In this document: positions 48,685 to 60,200 of the stretch, one piece after another
Position numbering within the stretch: the stretch's first letter is position 1
Layout of the letters: every line of letters begins with the position of its first letter
Source: Sipunculus nudus
Lineage: Eukaryota; Annelida; Sipuncula; Golfingiida; Sipunculidae
Direction: 5' to 3'
Length of the DNA stretch: 64,000 nt
Assembly (NCBI GenBank): GCA_026874595.1
Contig: CM049309.1
Span: forward strand, 95,874,723 to 95,938,722
Program-made: the position numbers and the translations under genes
The notes under the pieces: model-generated
Seen by the model: the letters and a program-made list of their open reading frames with translations, nothing else
Databases searched by the model: none
Told to the model about the DNA's origin: nothing

Positions 48685-49634
48685 GTATCCCCAGACAAAA
48701 GTCGGGGGATACTGTTTTCATGCTGGTCCCGCTGCCGCCTCCGCATATAAATCTTGTTGGAGCAATAACTCGAAAAATATTTCACAGATCTTTACCAAAC
48801 TTGGTATATGTATAGATATGGGTGAGAGGACGACGCCTATTTAAGATGAGGTCATGACCTTTACTAGTGTCCTTGACCTTGAATAGGTCCAATTTTGGAG
48901 AAAATCACACAAATTCTTAAATATCTAAAGAAATCTTGCATGGATTGATCCCAAAATCAGGTTGATCGAAGATCATGGATAGGGTTGTCATGTACCTGTT
49001 ATTCTTTGTTTTCATGCCATATAATACCCTCATCACTGCCACTTAACAGTACTGCAAGCATTATGAGTCAGAAACTAATGGACAGATTTCTTTTATATTA
49101 TGCATATATATAGATATAGGTTATGGGATGACCTTTCCTATGACAGTGGCCTTGAACTGGAATATTCCCACAAAATCATATATATTTAAATAAGAAATGC
49201 ATGGATTGGTCCAAAAATCAAACTGACTGAAGATCTTGGATAGCTTTGTCTTCTGCAGAAGACAGGTGGCACCACCTTCTGTCCTTTTCTTGTTTTCGCG
49301 CTTTTTAACACCCCATCATTGCTACTTGACAGTACTGAGCATTATGGGTCTAAAGCTAAAGGACAGATTAGGCTGAAATTGTGCATGTCCATTGATCTTG
49401 GATACCTCCATCTTGTATTCAAGAGTGGTGGCACTATCTGCAATCATTATTGTGTGGCGTCCATCCATATGTTTACTTTTGGTAAAAATTGCTCATATAT
49501 CCGGAGTGGTTCAAGGTATTGGTATTGGTCTGAAATTATTTGCTGCTGAAGATGGGGGGACTATTCTTAAAAGGGAGGGGGGGGTTAATTGTCTGGGGAT
49601 ACTGTGGCACCTGCGGTGCCAAGAAATATCGAGT
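48685..49634 (+). mobile_element. Element with GTATCCCCAGAC termini, copy 2
   Basis: The left end gtatccccagacaaaagtcg is preceded by ttaatt as in copy 1. The right end is ttgtctggggatac at about 49589-49602, with the shared flank ggcacctgcggtgccaagaa to 49624. The interior matches copy 1 over its first ~500 bp, then continues with its own text (ggtggcaccacct near 49264) to a poly-G tract. The element lies between the 27-bp array and leftover array-like text at 49641-49722, so it inserted into the array's degraded edge. No transposase frame was seen. Confidence 0.7.
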
Positions 49635-49640
49635 TTATAT

Positions 49641-49722
49641 TCAAAATCACAGGATTAATTTATATTCAACATTTCAGAATTAATTTACATCATCAACATC
49701 ACAGAATTAACATACTTCATCC
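49641..49722. repeat. Separated remnant of the CATCATCA minisatellite
   Basis: Contains 'aatcacaggattaatttata' and then catcatcaacatcacagaat, matching the array that ends at 48655. It is now cut off from it by the ~0.95-kb element. Confidence 0.8.
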
Positions 49723-51803
49723 TAATTCTGGATCAGTAATTAGACATGGCCAGTTTTAGTTTGGCATTGCTCCTGAATCTCGCTAGCATTAAGATTGTGC
49801 ATCTTTTTTGGGAGGCATTATCAGATGTGATTGGGAAACTTTATGGCAGCAGAAACAGTTGGAAAGGTGGGCAACAGTAGCTAAGATTCAATCCAAGATT
49901 ATGCTCAAACTTGATTACACTGTGGACAATCAGTAGGGCAAGTTGATATGGCATGCTGGTTTTTACTGAGCTGGCTTGATTTCAACACCATGTGTAATTT
50001 AGGGTTGCCACAGGCTTATTGAGTGCAAACTAAAGGTCAACAAATGTCAGCAGAAATAACAGAGTTTGTGATTTAAAAAACCAGCAGGCTTGATTAGCAT
50101 TGCTCTGGCAGCTTCGTTCTCAGGTGTATACACAGTTTAACTGACCTTTATAGTCTGTGCCTTCAGCTCCTTCAGAAAATGAACCAAATTATCTTCCTCG
50201 TTTTCAAATGTCACAGAAAAAGAATTTTATTATCTCATAAAGTGCATTTCATCTTGTCTGGTAATTTTGATGGTTTATTTTAAAGCTGACCAGGTTTCAT
50301 GTTTTTTCCACCTGACATGACTCACTCCTCTTCAAAGGATGTTTTGAAGTAGATTTTACTTGCATTATTTAGTTGAATCTGTTACCAAGTCTGTTCCATA
50401 CAGTCCTTTTCAACATGGAGCTTTTTTCATGTCTTGACATTCATTTTAAAAAAAATTATGTAGAGGGAAATAATTACAACTAGAGATTGCTCATTTGAGC
50501 ACTATATAGACTGAGAACTGCAAATGAAAATATTCTGGATCTAAATTGAAACTTAATTAAATGAGCCCACCACATTTCTTCTATTTCTTCTGAAAATATC
50601 CTTAAAATCCATTGGAATTGAGTATTTGTGAAATTTGACAAACCAACCTATAATAGGAAATAAAGAAACTCAACAATGAACTACGTAGTACCTGTGCGGT
50701 GGAAATGAAAAGCTTTATAGTTCATGGATACACTTTCACGGAGTGTGTAAGTATAAGTTAACGTCCCTGGGTTTTTGGAAAGGTTAAATATCAGGGTACA
50801 CACTTGTACAGCCACTACATGAACTTAGGTGTATTCAGTATATTTGATGCAGTGGTTATGTTAATGTTAACATTTTACAAAGATATGCTTAGGTGCTCTG
50901 TAATGGGATTACCATGAACCTGAACACCTGTCTCGTGCATGGTCTAGTTGTGGACACTTGGCACGCTGCCATAGCATATTGTGTAATAGAACTGTTGATC
51001 CTACTGAGATGTCTAACATGAACTGTCTAAAAATATACAAAAGATTTATTCCAGTAAGGAAATATGAACATTTGATTCACCAGAAATTTCCAGGCAGCCA
51101 AAGAATAACATTTGTACAGAGACCACAGAACATTAAAATAATGAATGATAGCATTTAGGGAGGTTGTTATGCTGGTAAGTTGATTTCAAAACACCTCTGC
51201 CTGTAGCAGGTAAATCATTGGAGCATGCAGTATGGAGCCCTTTTCATCTGACCTAAGTTTGTATCGGTGCCCTTGGTTTACTAGTGGGCTGACTGTATAC
51301 ACGTGGATTTAGTATATATGTGGGTTGTGGATCTGTTGCTGTGTTTATTTGGACATGCTTGGGTGAGCTGGAGCACATGATCTGACCCTGCTTCGTGTGC
51401 TCAGCTTTCTGTGAGTACACCATAGGTCAAAGCTAAGGTGTGGTTTTATTGGCAAGGTTCAGTTGACGCTGTAGTGGTGATGCCTGTCTGGTTCACACAC
51501 CACCATTCATAGGAGGGCACCAGGGGCCTCACTTCAAGGTCCTGCAAAAAAAAGAAATATCTATCATCTAATTAAGATAAATAGTTTCTAAATTCTTATC
51601 ATATAGCTAAATTAGTCATCATTTATTAGGTTATTAAATGGTCCACACCATGAAACTATTTTATCCAACTTGTATTCCAGGCAAGTAACCCTGGTTAACA
51701 GGTCTTTACATTTTCGTTTGATTTGAGAGCTCTTGTCAATTTAGAATCCTGCTGTACAAAAGAATCCCAAACTTTTTCCACAAATTTCTTTTACCATATA
51801 TCA
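49723..51803. other. Intron sequence with nothing recognised
   Basis: About 2.1 kb of AT-rich unique DNA. The plus-strand frame 50958-51158 has no recognisable domain or splice context. No element termini seen. Confidence 0.4.
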
Positions 51804-51956
51804 TATAAAGACAGATTTGACCTCAGGCATTCATATTAAGACAGATTTGACCTCAGGCATTCATATTAAGACAAATTTGACCTCAGGCATTCATATTAAG
51901 AAAGATTTGACCTCAGGCATTCATATTAAGACATATTTGACCTCAGATATTCAGCT
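51804..51956. repeat. 30-bp minisatellite, about 5 copies
   Basis: Unit gacagatttgacctcaggca plus ttcatattaa, with single-base changes (aaagat, acaaat, acatat) in later units. Confidence 0.95.
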
Positions 51957-52603
51957 CAGAACAATGAAACATTCTGCAAACTAAACTACTGCTCAATGTT
52001 GAACATGTTCAGGATCAAATCATTATGAGAAGGTGAACACAATACTTAAATCAACAGTCCTGAAGTTAACACACATGAGAAGAAAGTGTATGACTGTGCA
52101 TGTACAAGGCACAAAGTCTGGTCACATGACCTATTGGGACAAATGATTAGTATTTAGTCATCCTGCCAAGTGCATTCTTCCATCCACATGTGGAGTAAAT
52201 ATATGTAAACACAGGCCTCCCCCCCCCCCCCCCCCCAACCTGTCCACCCCCACACTAACATGTACTGATCCAGGGTACCAGTCCAAACATACCACACACA
52301 CCAGGTCCCTCCCACACACGTATCAACTTCTCAGGGTTCCCTAGTTTGATGCCTATCTATAACAGCTGTACGTGGGCTGCTGTGATTAAAGTTCCCCTAA
52401 TTGGTTTCATCCAGGGGTCAAAGCAGCTCTTCTCATGACAGGTAGTTTCTTGTTTCTGACAGAGTACATCAGTTATTTATGGACTGTTATTGCAAAATTG
52501 TAACATTCTAAAATCACTCGGTAAGGAAATGTGAAGTATGAATGTACACATAATTAGTCTGGGTGTATGTATATAGGCATGCATGATAATGAAGTATATT
52601 TAA
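51957..52603. other. Intron sequence with a poly-C tract
   Basis: Unique DNA apart from a ~27-bp poly-C run at about 52209-52236 followed by C/A-rich text. Confidence 0.5.
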
Positions 52604-52902
52604 GGCCAAAAAAATAAAAGGGTATGGTTCTCAGGCACTTTTTTTCAAAAATCAATGCGGGCGGGCGGTATTTTATTTTTGACCTTTTGTATGTTTCGAT
52701 AAAATGTCATATGATCAGGGAAAAGCATGTAAATGAAAGGTTTCTTCTTGCTAAGCAGGTAAAAGCACTATATAACAAAGGAAATTGTTTCAAAATTGTA
52801 TCATTTTACCATTTTGAATGACAAAATCACAATAAAAATGTTTGATGCGGGGGGTTAAAATTGACGCGGGCGGTGCCTGAGAACCTTTTATTTTTTTTGG
52901 CC
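52604..52902. mobile_element. 299-bp MITE-like element with long imperfect terminal inverted repeats
   Basis: The left arm ggccaaaaaaataaaagg, then gttctcaggcac, is the reverse complement of the right arm gtgcctgagaac, then ccttttattttttttggcc. Both arms also carry an inner gcgggcgg block in inverted order. The left arm has an extra 'gtat'. The flanks are TTAA on the left and TAAG on the right, so a piggyBac-like TTAA target is possible but not shown. Small size, inverted ends and no frame fit a MITE. Confidence 0.8.
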
Positions 52903-52948
52903 TAAGAGCTGTAAAAAGTGCTAGTGGCTCCCGCAAAATTCTAATCAT

Positions 52949-53139
52949 GTGAATTCCTGCTCTCTGTGAATTCCTGCTCTCTGTGAATTCCTGCTCTCTG
53001 TGAATTCCTGCTCTCTGTGAATTCCTGCTCTCTGTGAATACCTGCTCTCTGTGAATTCCTGCTCTCTGTGAATTCCTGCTCTCTGTGAATTCCTGCTCTC
53101 TGTGAATTCCTGCTCTCTGTGAATTCCTGCTCTCTGACA
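52949..53139. repeat. 17-bp minisatellite, about 11 copies
   Basis: Unit gtgaattcctgctctct, nearly perfect (one unit has gaatac). It starts 46 bp after the MITE-like element. Minus-strand frames with repeated RAGIHREQEFTES are incidental. Confidence 0.97.
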
Positions 53140-53399
53140 TCCTTTGTATCAGCATTAAGTGTATGTATGTATTTCTGATAACCTGACCAGTCTGACACAT
53201 TGCTTCTTTGTCTGTAAGTTGTAATTACTAAATCTTCCAAATCTTTTATATCCACATCTTTGGATGAAATGTCATTTCCTTAAGGATTTTCTGATTTGAT
53301 CTGAGTTTTTCCTGTTGTTTCTATGACATGTAAAAATACCTGTATACAGACCTGTATATATTACTGCTGTCACAACCTCCTGAAGAAGGTGCAGTGAGT
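53140..53399. other. Short unique intron stretch
   Basis: AT-rich; nothing recognised. Confidence 0.4.
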
Positions 53400-53838
53400 G
53401 GTACAGAACAGTTTTTAAAAATTGCTGTATGGAAAATAGTCTTTGATAAAAGCTGTACAGAACAGTTTTTGATAAACGCTGTATGGAACATAGTCTTTGA
53501 TAAAAGCTGTACAGAACAGTTTTTGATAAACGCTGTATGGAACATATGTCTTTGATAAAAACTGTACAGAACAGTTTTTCATAAACGCTGTATGGAACAT
53601 ATGTCTTTGATAAAAGCTGTACAGAACAGTTTTTCATAAACGCTGTATGGAACATATGTCTTTGATAAAAACTGTACAGAACAGTTTTTGATAAACGCTG
53701 TATGGAACATAGTCTTTGATAAAAGCTGTACAGAACAGTTTTTGATAAACGCTGTATGGAACACATTTTTTTATAAAAGTTGTACAGAACAGTTTTTGAT
53801 AAACGCTGTATGGAACATAGTCTTTGATAAAAGCTTTG
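53400..53838. repeat. 54-56-bp minisatellite, about 8 copies
   Basis: Unit gtacagaacagtttttgata, aacgctgtatggaacatagt, ctttgataaaagct. Some units have 'catatgtc' (two bases longer) and 'ttcataaac'. The unit itself is two related halves (tttttgataaacgctgta / ctttgataaaagctgta), so an older ~27-bp repeat is visible inside it. Minus-strand frames are incidental. Confidence 0.95.
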
Positions 53839-54449
53839 AGCAGTGGCCCTGTTATAAAAGGTGAATATATGACTAATGTCTTAAGTTGTAAAGTCCACCA
53901 ACATTTGCCCACATGAAATACCTCATGTTCTCTAGGCAATTGGTGCGCTGTTCTTTTCAAGATATGTTTATAACTAGATGTGTCGGAATGACACGAATGC
54001 CTCCGCCTAGGGCAAATAAGAAACATTTGTAAAATTTTGACAAAAATTTTTAAGTTCAGGAGGTGTCGTATGGTCAAAAGTAGGTCAACTAGGGCAAAAT
54101 GCAAACTCGATCTGTAACGGGTCATTATCAAGCAACACACCAAAAATCATGCCAGTATATGCAGGCATTGTGAAAAAAAGTCCATACAAGGCTATTTGTC
54201 ATGAAAATTTATATTTTACATGAAATTTTCTATGTTCAGGAGCTGTAAAACGGTCAAAAGAAGGTCAACCGGGACGAAACGCGAACTCGATCTGTAACTG
54301 GTCATTATCTGCCTACACACCAAAAATCAGGCCAATATCTGCAGGCATTGCGAAAAAAAGTCCGTACATGTGCATTTGTCATGAAATTTCTATTTTTCAT
54401 AAAATTTTCTAAGTTTAGGAGCCGTAAAACGGTCAAAAGTAGGTCAACC
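53839..54449. repeat. Dispersed repeat with a ~180-bp internal period
   Basis: From about 53975 three partial modules follow each other, each with 'ggtcaaaagtaggtcaac' or close, 'aactcgatctgtaac', 'acacaccaaaaatca' and 'gcaggcattg'. The text after each is 'gaaaaaaagtcc'. It is unrelated to the AGGTCA-module family in detail. No coding frame. Confidence 0.65.
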
Positions 54450-55090
54450 GGTGGTTATGGTAGGGTTTTTAGAGTGTGTGGTTATGAGTAGGGTTTTTAG
54501 GTGTGTGGTTATGGTGGGGTTTTTAGGTGTGTGGTTATGAGTAGGGTTTTTAGGTGTGTGGTTATGAGTAGGGTTTTTAGGTGTGTGGTTATGAGTAGGG
54601 TTTTTAGGTGTGTGGTTATGAGTAGGGTTTTTAGGTGTGTGGTTATGAGTAGGGTTTTTAGGTGTGTGGTTATGAGTAGGGTTTTTAGGTGTGTGGTTAT
54701 GAGTAGGGTTTTTAGGTGTGTGGTTATGGTAGGGTTTTTAGGTGTGTGGTTATGGTAGGGTTTTTAGGTGTGTGGTTATGAGTAGGGTTTTTAGGTGTGT
54801 GGTTATGAGTAGGGTTTTTAGATGTGTGGTTATGAGTAGGGTTTTTAGGTGTGTGGTTATGAGTAGGGTTTTTAGGTGTGTGGTTATGGTAGGGTTTTTA
54901 GGTGTGTGGTTATGAGTAGGGTTTTTAGGTGTGTGGTTATGGTAGGGTTTTTAGAGTGTGTGGTTATGAGTAGGGTTTTTAGAGTGTGTGGTTATGAGTA
55001 GGGTTTTTAGGTGTGTGGTTATGAGTAGGGTTTTTAGGTGTGTGGTTATGAGTAGGGTTTTTAGGTGTGTGGTTATGAGTAGGATTTTTG
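54450..55090. repeat. 27-bp minisatellite, about 24 copies
   Basis: Unit ggtgtgtggttatgagtagg plus gttttta; some units lack 'gag' (24 bp). G/T-rich on the plus strand. The 'tagggttttta' core only superficially resembles telomere repeats. Confidence 0.96.
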
Positions 55091-55436
55091 GTGTGGTTTT
55101 GGATTTTGAAAAGCTTCACTTTTCTCAGTTGTTAAAGAGTCTGCCATAAAACCACCTGCCTCAGTGCACAGGCTGCACCGCTACTTTTGAACCTAAACTG
55201 AACAAGTTAATAATGGAAAACAGTTCTCCTTAAATCCTGTTACTGCTGATTCATCAAGTATTTCCATTCCCTGAGATTCACAGTATATGAATTGTCCTTT
55301 AATCTTAATGTCAGATTACACTAAAGAACAAAACAGGGAGTTAAGGTGATAAAATACTCCAGATAATGTTGAGTAATACATTTTTTTTGGCAATGGAGAC
55401 CTGGCATTATTGAGCTCAAGTAAAGATAGGGTAATT
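55091..55436. other. Short unique intron stretch
   Basis: AT-rich between two arrays; nothing recognised. Confidence 0.4.
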
Positions 55437-55920
55437 GTATGGTTTTTGTTTACCAGCACTGTCTTTAGTCTGTGGTTTTCAGTCCTGTCCCTGTCATGGT
55501 CAGTCTGTATGTTCACCAGCACAGTCTTCAGTGACTGTTGTTTTCAGTCCTGTCTCTGTCATCATCAGTCTGTATGTTCACCAGCAAAGAGCTCAGTGTA
55601 TTGGTTTTAGTCTTGTCCCTGTCATGGTCAGTCTGTATGTTCACCAGCACAGTCCTCGGTGACTGTTGTTTTCAGTCCTGCCTCTGTCATCATCAGTCTG
55701 TATGTTCACCAGAACAAAGCTCAGTGTATTGGTTTTAGTCTTGTCCCTGTCATGGTCAGTCTGTATGTTCACCAGCTCAGTCCTCAGTGCGTTGTTTTCA
55801 GTCCTGCCTCTGTCATCATCAGTCTGTATGTTCACCAGCTCAGTCCTCAGTGCGTTGTTTTCAGTCCTGCCTCTGTCATCATCAGTCTGTATGTTCACAA
55901 GCACAGCTCTCAGTGTGTTT
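55437..55920. repeat. 63-bp minisatellite, about 7-8 copies
   Basis: Unit elements are ttttcagtcctgcctctgtc, atcatcagtctgtatgttca and ccagctcagtcctcagtg. Alternating sub-types have 'ttttagtcttgtccctgt' with 'catggtcag'. Because 63 = 21 codons, frames on both strands stay open across it; there is no sign of coding function. Confidence 0.95.
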
Positions 55921-56825
55921 TTTTTTTCAATTTTGAAGGCATTGCACATTTTGTCTTTAAATTTGATAGACAAAATGTTTCAACTAAGTTCTCAAAGGGC
56001 TTTGAAAACATATGACCTTGGCCTTAATTGAATCAGCGGAATAAACTTCCATCTTTAGCATTTTTAAGATGCAGTAGCTTTGGAAGTATTGGGTGTGTGT
56101 CCCACAAATTTGACACAAGTTGTTTCCACTAAGTCCTCGGAGAAAACTGGTTATCATATTTCCTCTTGAGCATCCTGTAGACTAGTAATGACTGGAATCG
56201 GTCTTCAGATGTGTGTGACCCATCACTTAAAGAAGAACGAGGCTGACTGCTTCACAAGATCATATCTGAAGTTAATCTCAGTTTGGTTTTCAGATGATAA
56301 AGTTCCTGTTAAAAAATGTTAGTCTATAACGTCATGCTGAGCGTCATGATCCATAGGTCACTTGTTATCTCTGCAGTACTAAGTCCATTGTCAAGGATAT
56401 TCAGTAAATTTGGTTCAACCTACAAAATATATTGTTCATCTACTTGTGCAACAAGATGACTAAAAAAAATAACTGACATACATGTGGCTATTTGTGCATG
56501 ATTGAGTATGTAAATAATGATAATAAAATATAACTGATGCACATTATCATTATTAAAGACAAAGATGGAATTAACATGTATCATGTCAACACCCTGACCC
56601 ATGCATCACAGTTCTTGTTTAAAGGGAACATATTAACAGGAACTGCGTAATAAGCTGTAATGCCAAACTTGATTCAGTGCTCCAAGAGATAGATGTAATC
56701 TTCCTCTAGAAACGATTTTAAGCCAAGCTCGTGGGATGTTTACTAGTGTGTGTGAAAGGAAAACCACCAGGATGTCAGTTAGGTCATTGGAATCAAAGTG
56801 TATAAACTGTCTTTCCCCTTCCAAG
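55921..56825. other. Intron end with a dispersed-element remnant
   Basis: About 56040-56370 contains diverged dispersed-element text ending in the right terminus gctgagcgtcatgatccat, then ggtcacttgtt. The remainder is AT-rich. The last bases, ctgtctttccccttccaag, form a strong polypyrimidine tract and acceptor. Confidence 0.55.
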
Positions 56826-57031
56826 AAATGCCAGCAGTAGTTAACAAAACAAGAAGCAGTACTTGGAAACAAGAAGTGCCAATAACAAGGAGCTGTAATC
56901 CTGAAGCAGGGCCAAATACAAAGTGTACATCACTAGCACTGATTGATCCAAATCCCATCAGCAACATGAATCCCACCCACTCACTAGTTGTGGTGCAGCC
57001 AGTGCATGGGGAGGCCAACCAACCTAGTTGA
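56826..57031 (+). CDS. MIDN: Probable midnolin exon after Catch-2 (C-terminal linker), with an in-frame stop
   Basis: A strong acceptor (ctgtctttccccttccaag) is followed by two bases (aa) that complete the codon begun by the single base at 35516, giving CAA (Gln). The frame then runs MPAVVNKTRSSTWKQEVPIT, RSCNPEAGPNTKCTSLALID and on to VVVQPVHGEANQPS, ending at TGA (57029-57031). It is Ser/Pro/Asn-rich, like the linker that follows Catch-2 in other midnolins, but I see no specific conserved motif. The basic C-terminal helix expected in midnolin is absent, and no strong donor precedes the stop. It may be a terminal exon of a short isoform, or an exon whose donor I have missed (weak GT sites near 56977-57027). 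The same frame is open again after the stop to 57238. Confidence 0.5.
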
Positions 57032-57282
57032 ACCCATCAACTTGCTGTTAATGTGGAGTCAGTGCTGTTCCAGAATAAAGACTGGCCTGCTGCTGATTCA
57101 GAACAGTTTCTCTGTCTGCATTGGCTGTTTCATCAGAGTCTGTGTGCTATCATGTCTAGTCTAAACAGCTTTGGTTACCTCCACTCAGGATGTCAGGCCC
57201 GGAAATGTGATTACCAAGTATTCAACCATTGTCCTTAACCATCTTCGTAATGCTGTTACTATGTGTCTAACTCAGAAGAAAG
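57032..57282 (+). other. Open stretch after the probable exon's stop
   Basis: In the same frame as the probable exon, 68 codons (57032-57235) are open after a single TGA, ending TAA at 57236-57238. The sequence (for example SEQFLCLHWLFHQSLCAIM) matches nothing I know. It may be 3' UTR or intron. Confidence 0.35.
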
Positions 57283-60200
57283 CTAGTCTCCCTGTCTGAA
57301 AAAAACATGACCAAACTGAGGTATAGGAAAACCTGTCTCCCTGTCTGATAAAAAACATGACCAAACTGAGGTATAAGAAAACCTGTCTCCCTGTCTGATA
57401 AAAACATGACCAAACTGAGGTATAAGAAAACCTGTCTCCCTGTCTGATAAAAACATGACCAAACTGAGGTATAAGAAAACCTGTCTCCCTGTCTGATAAA
57501 AAACATGACCAAACTGAGGTATAGGAAAACCTGTCTCCCTGTCTGATAAAAAACATGACCAAACTGAGGTATAAGAAAACCTGTCTCCCTGTCTGATAAA
57601 AACATGACCAAACTGAGGTATAAGAAAACCTGTCTCCCTGTCTGATAAAAACATGACCAAACTGAGGTATAGGAAAACCTGTCTCCCTGTCTGATAAAAA
57701 CATGACCAAACTGAGGTATAAGAAAACCTGTCTCCCTGTCTGATAAAAACATGACCAAACTGAGGTATAAGAAAACCTGTCTCCCTGTCTGATAAAAAAC
57801 ATGACCAAACTGAGGTATAGGAAAACCTGTCTCCCTGTCTGATAAAAAACATGACCAAACTGAGGTATAAGAAAACCTGTCTCCCTGTCTGATAAAAACA
57901 TGACCAAACTGAGGTATAAGAAAACCTGTCTCCCTGTCTGATAAAAACATGACCAAACTGAGGTATAGGAAAACCTGTCTCCCTGTCTGAAAAAAACATG
58001 ACCAAACTGAGGTATAGGAAAACCTGTCTCCCTGTCTGATTAAAACATGACCAAACTGAGGTATAGGAAAACCTGTCTCCCTGTCTGATAAAAACATGAC
58101 CAAACTGAGGTATAGGAAAACCTGTCTCCCTGTCTGATAAAAACATGACCAAACTGAGGTATAGGAAAACCTGTCTCCCTGTCTGATAAAAACATGACCA
58201 AATTGAGGTATAAGAAAACCTGTCTCCCTGTCTGATAAAAACATGACCAAACTGAGGTATAAGACAACCTGTCTCCCTGTCTGATAAAAACATGACCAAA
58301 CTGAGGTATAAGAAAACCTGTCTCCCTGTCTGATAAAAACATGACCAAATTGAGGTATAAGAAAACCTGTCTCCCTGTCTGAAAAAAACATGACCAAACT
58401 GAGGTATAGGAAAACCTGTCTCCCTGTCTGAAAAAAACATGACCAAACTGAGGTATAGGAAAACCTGTCTCCCTGTCTGATTAAAACATGACCAAACTGA
58501 GGTATAGGAAAACCTGTCTCCCTGTCTGATAAAAAACATGACCAAACTGAGGTATAAGAAAACCTGTCTCCCTGTCTGATAAAAACATGACCAAACTGAG
58601 GTATAAGAAAACCTGTCTCCCTGTCTGATAAAAACATGACCAAACTGAGGTATAGGAAAACCTGTCTCCCTGTCTGAAAAAAACATGACCAAACTGAGGT
58701 ATAGGAAAACCTGTCTCCCTGTCTGATTAAAACATGACCAAACTGAGGTATAGGAAAACCTGTCTCCCTGTCTGATAAAAACATGACCAAACTGAGGTAT
58801 AGGAAAACCTGTCTCCCTGTCTGATAAAAACATGACCAAACTGAGGTATAGGAAAACCTGTCTCCCTGTCTGATAAAAACATGACCAAATTGAGGTATAA
58901 GAAAACCTGTCTCCCTGTCTGATAAAAACATGACCAAACTGAGGTATAAGACAACCTGTCTCCCTGTCTGATAAAAACATGACCAAACTGAGGTATAAGA
59001 AAACCTGTCTCCCTGTCTGATAAAAACATGACCAAATTGAGGTATAAGAAAACCTGTCTCCCTGTCTGATAAAAACATGACCAAACTGAGGTATAAGAAA
59101 ACCTGTCTCCCTGTCTGATAAAAACATGACCAAACTGAGGTATAGGAAAACCTGTCTCCCTGTCTGAAAAAAACATGACCAAACTGAGGTATAGGAAAAC
59201 CTGTCTCCCTGTCTGATTAAAACATGACCAAACTGAGGTATAGGAAAACCTGTCTCCCTGTCTGATAAAAACATGACCAAACTGAGGTATAGGAAAACCT
59301 GTCTCCCTGTCTGATAAAAACATGACCAAACTGAGGTATAAGAAAACCTGTCTCCCTGTCTGATAAAAACATGACCAAACTGAGGTATAGGAAAACCTGT
59401 CTCCCTGTCTGATAAAAACATGACCAAACTGAGGTATAGGAAAACCTGTCTCCCTGTCTGATAAAAAACATGACCAAACTGAGGTATAAGAAAACCTGTC
59501 TCCCTGTCTGATAAAAACATGACCAAACTGAGGTATAAGAAAACCTGTCTCCCTGTCTGATAAAAACATGACCAAACTGAGGTATAGGAAAACCTGTCTC
59601 CCTGTCTGATAAAAACATGACCAAATTGAGGTATAAGAAAACCTGTCTCCCTGTCTGATAAAAACATGACCAAACTGAGGTATAAGACAACCTGTCTCCC
59701 TGTCTGATAAAAACATGACCAAACTGAGGTATAAGAAAACCTGTCTCCCTGTCTGATAAAAACATGACCAAACTGAGGTATAAGAAAACCTGTCTCCCTG
59801 TCTGATAAAAAACATGACCAAACTGAGGTATAGGAAAACCTGTCTCCCTGTCTGATAAAAAACATGACCAAACTGAGGTATAAGAAAACCTGTCTCCCTG
59901 TCTGATAAAAACATGACCAAACTGAGGTATAAGAAAACCTGTCTCCCTGTCTGATAAAAACATGACCAAACTGAGGTATAGGAAAACCTGTCTCCCTGTC
60001 TGATAAAAACATGACCAAATTGAGGTATAGGAAAACCTGTCTCCCTGTCTGAAAAAAAACATGACCAAACTGAGGTATAGGAAAACCTGTCTCCCTGTCT
60101 GATAAAAACATGACCAAACTGAGGTATAAGAAAACCTGTCTCCCTGTCTGATAAAAACATGACCAAACTGAGGTATAAGAAAACCTGTCTCCCTGTCTGA

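Noticed and set aside
54450-55090. Interstitial telomere repeat (TTAGGG-like)
   Set aside because: The unit is a 27-mer (ggtgtgtggttatgagtagg plus gttttta). Only a short 'tagggttt' resembles a telomere motif, and there is no hexamer periodicity.
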